Source of the DNA: Clostridia bacterium
Lineage (GTDB): Bacteria > Bacillota_A > Clostridia > Oscillospirales > CAG-382
Assembly (NCBI GenBank): GCA_017517985.1
Contig: JAFWWX010000432.1
Span: forward strand, 1-6,116
Direction: 5' to 3'
DNA: 6,116 nt
The stretch's first letter is position 1. Each line of letters begins with the position of its first letter. The notes under the pieces were generated by a model that saw only the letters and a list, made by a program, of their open reading frames with translations, did no database searches and was not told where the DNA came from. Positions 5,675-6,116 of the stretch are shown piece after piece. The translations under genes and the position numbers were made by a program.

Positions 5675-6116
5675 ATGAGACGTTATAAATTTAGCACCTT
5701 TCTTGGTGAGTCTTTAAAAGGAATTTATAGAAATCCTCTGTCAAGCGTTGTTTCTGTTATAAGTCTTGTGCTAGCCCTGCTTGTTATGGGCGTTTTCTGG
5801 ATGCTAAAGGTTAACATCGACCTCAACCTGAGTTCCCTTGAAGACTACCGCAAAGTAGTTTTCTATATGAAAACAGATGCCACAGACAAGGATATTGACT
5901 TTGTGTACGATCAGATCAAGGATGCATTCAGCGTTACAAATAATGACATAGTATTTATATCCAAAGAGCAGGCGCTTGCAAGTGAAAAAGAAAAATACGG
6001 CGAGGAGGCATCCCATATCTTTGATTCCTACAACGGAGATTCAAACCCCCTCCCCGATTCATTTACCGTATCCTATTCAGAGAATTACACAGACAACACT
6101 CTACAGCAGAGAATAG
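5675..6116 (+). CDS. ftsX: Cell division protein FtsX, N-terminal part, cut by window edge
   Basis: FtsX is the membrane partner of FtsE and carries its signal to cell-wall hydrolases outside the cell. From ATG at 5675 my translation gives 147 codons plus one base before the window ends; the family is about 290-310 residues, so the second half is missing. Seen: a short basic cytoplasmic N-terminus (MRRYKFSTFLGESLKGIYRN), a first membrane span at about 24-44 (SVVSVISLVLALLVMGVFWM), then the extracellular domain with VVFYMK, ISKEQAL (SKEQAL at 96-101) and NPLPDSF at 124-130, all typical of Gram-positive FtsX. GGAGGT (5660-5665) lies nine bases upstream of the ATG. It is almost certainly translated together with ftsE from one message. 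The remaining three membrane spans would lie beyond the window. Confidence 0.94.
   Translation, partial: MRRYKFSTFLGESLKGIYRNPLSSVVSVISLVLALLVMGVFWMLKVNIDLNLSSLEDYRKVVFYMKTDATDKDIDFVYDQIKDAFSVTNNDIVFISKEQALASEKEKYGEEASHIFDSYNGDSNPLPDSFTVSYSENYTDNTLQQRI

Noticed and set aside
1..6116. Mobile element, phage, toxin-antitoxin, CRISPR or defence system
   Set aside because: No transposase, integrase, nuclease or repeat-spacer pattern was seen on either strand; all confident genes are housekeeping or chromosomal types.

Overview
The window looks like chromosomal core DNA from a low-GC Gram-positive anaerobe of the class Clostridia, most likely a Ruminococcaceae/Oscillospiraceae-type gut bacterium. 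The reasons are AT-rich spacers, strong AGGAGG-type ribosome binding sites, Firmicutes-like SigA promoters, and the combination of dapA, prmA-rsmE, a PucR/CdaR-type regulator and ftsEX. The genus is an inference from gene content and codon style, not from a marker gene. No RNA gene, CRISPR array, insertion sequence or phage gene is visible.

Layout. Positions 1-519 (minus strand) hold the first 173 codons of dapA (4-hydroxy-tetrahydrodipicolinate synthase), which runs off the left edge. Positions 520-898 are a divergent AT-rich control region with a near-consensus promoter reading right (TTGACA-17-TAAAAT) and a possible weak promoter for dapA reading left. Next is a compact plus-strand cluster: prmA (ribosomal protein L11 methyltransferase), rsmE (16S rRNA U1498 methyltransferase), an unrecognised protein with about eight membrane segments, and a PucR/CdaR-type transcription regulator. 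No clear internal promoter or terminator was seen within this cluster.

Positions 4635-4814 separate that cluster from ftsE-ftsX. This 180-base spacer is the most structured DNA here. It contains a rho-independent terminator whose stem arms enclose a candidate extended -10 promoter for ftsE, plus a third copy of the stem sequence placed so that it could pair with the terminator's 3' arm in the ftsE leader. ftsE starts at TTG behind a strong ribosome binding site and encodes a normal FtsE ATPase core with an extra acidic tail of about 65 residues. ftsX is cut by the right edge after 147 codons.

How the genes work together. prmA and rsmE are translation-apparatus modification genes often found side by side. 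FtsE and FtsX form a membrane ABC-type complex that controls cell-wall hydrolases during growth and division, and DapA feeds lysine and diaminopimelate (peptidoglycan) synthesis. The membrane protein and the regulator lie between these two themes, and their roles cannot be read from sequence. I see no clear new defence or mobile system. The best leads are the terminator/promoter/repeat arrangement before ftsE, the acidic FtsE tail, and the membrane protein-regulator pair.
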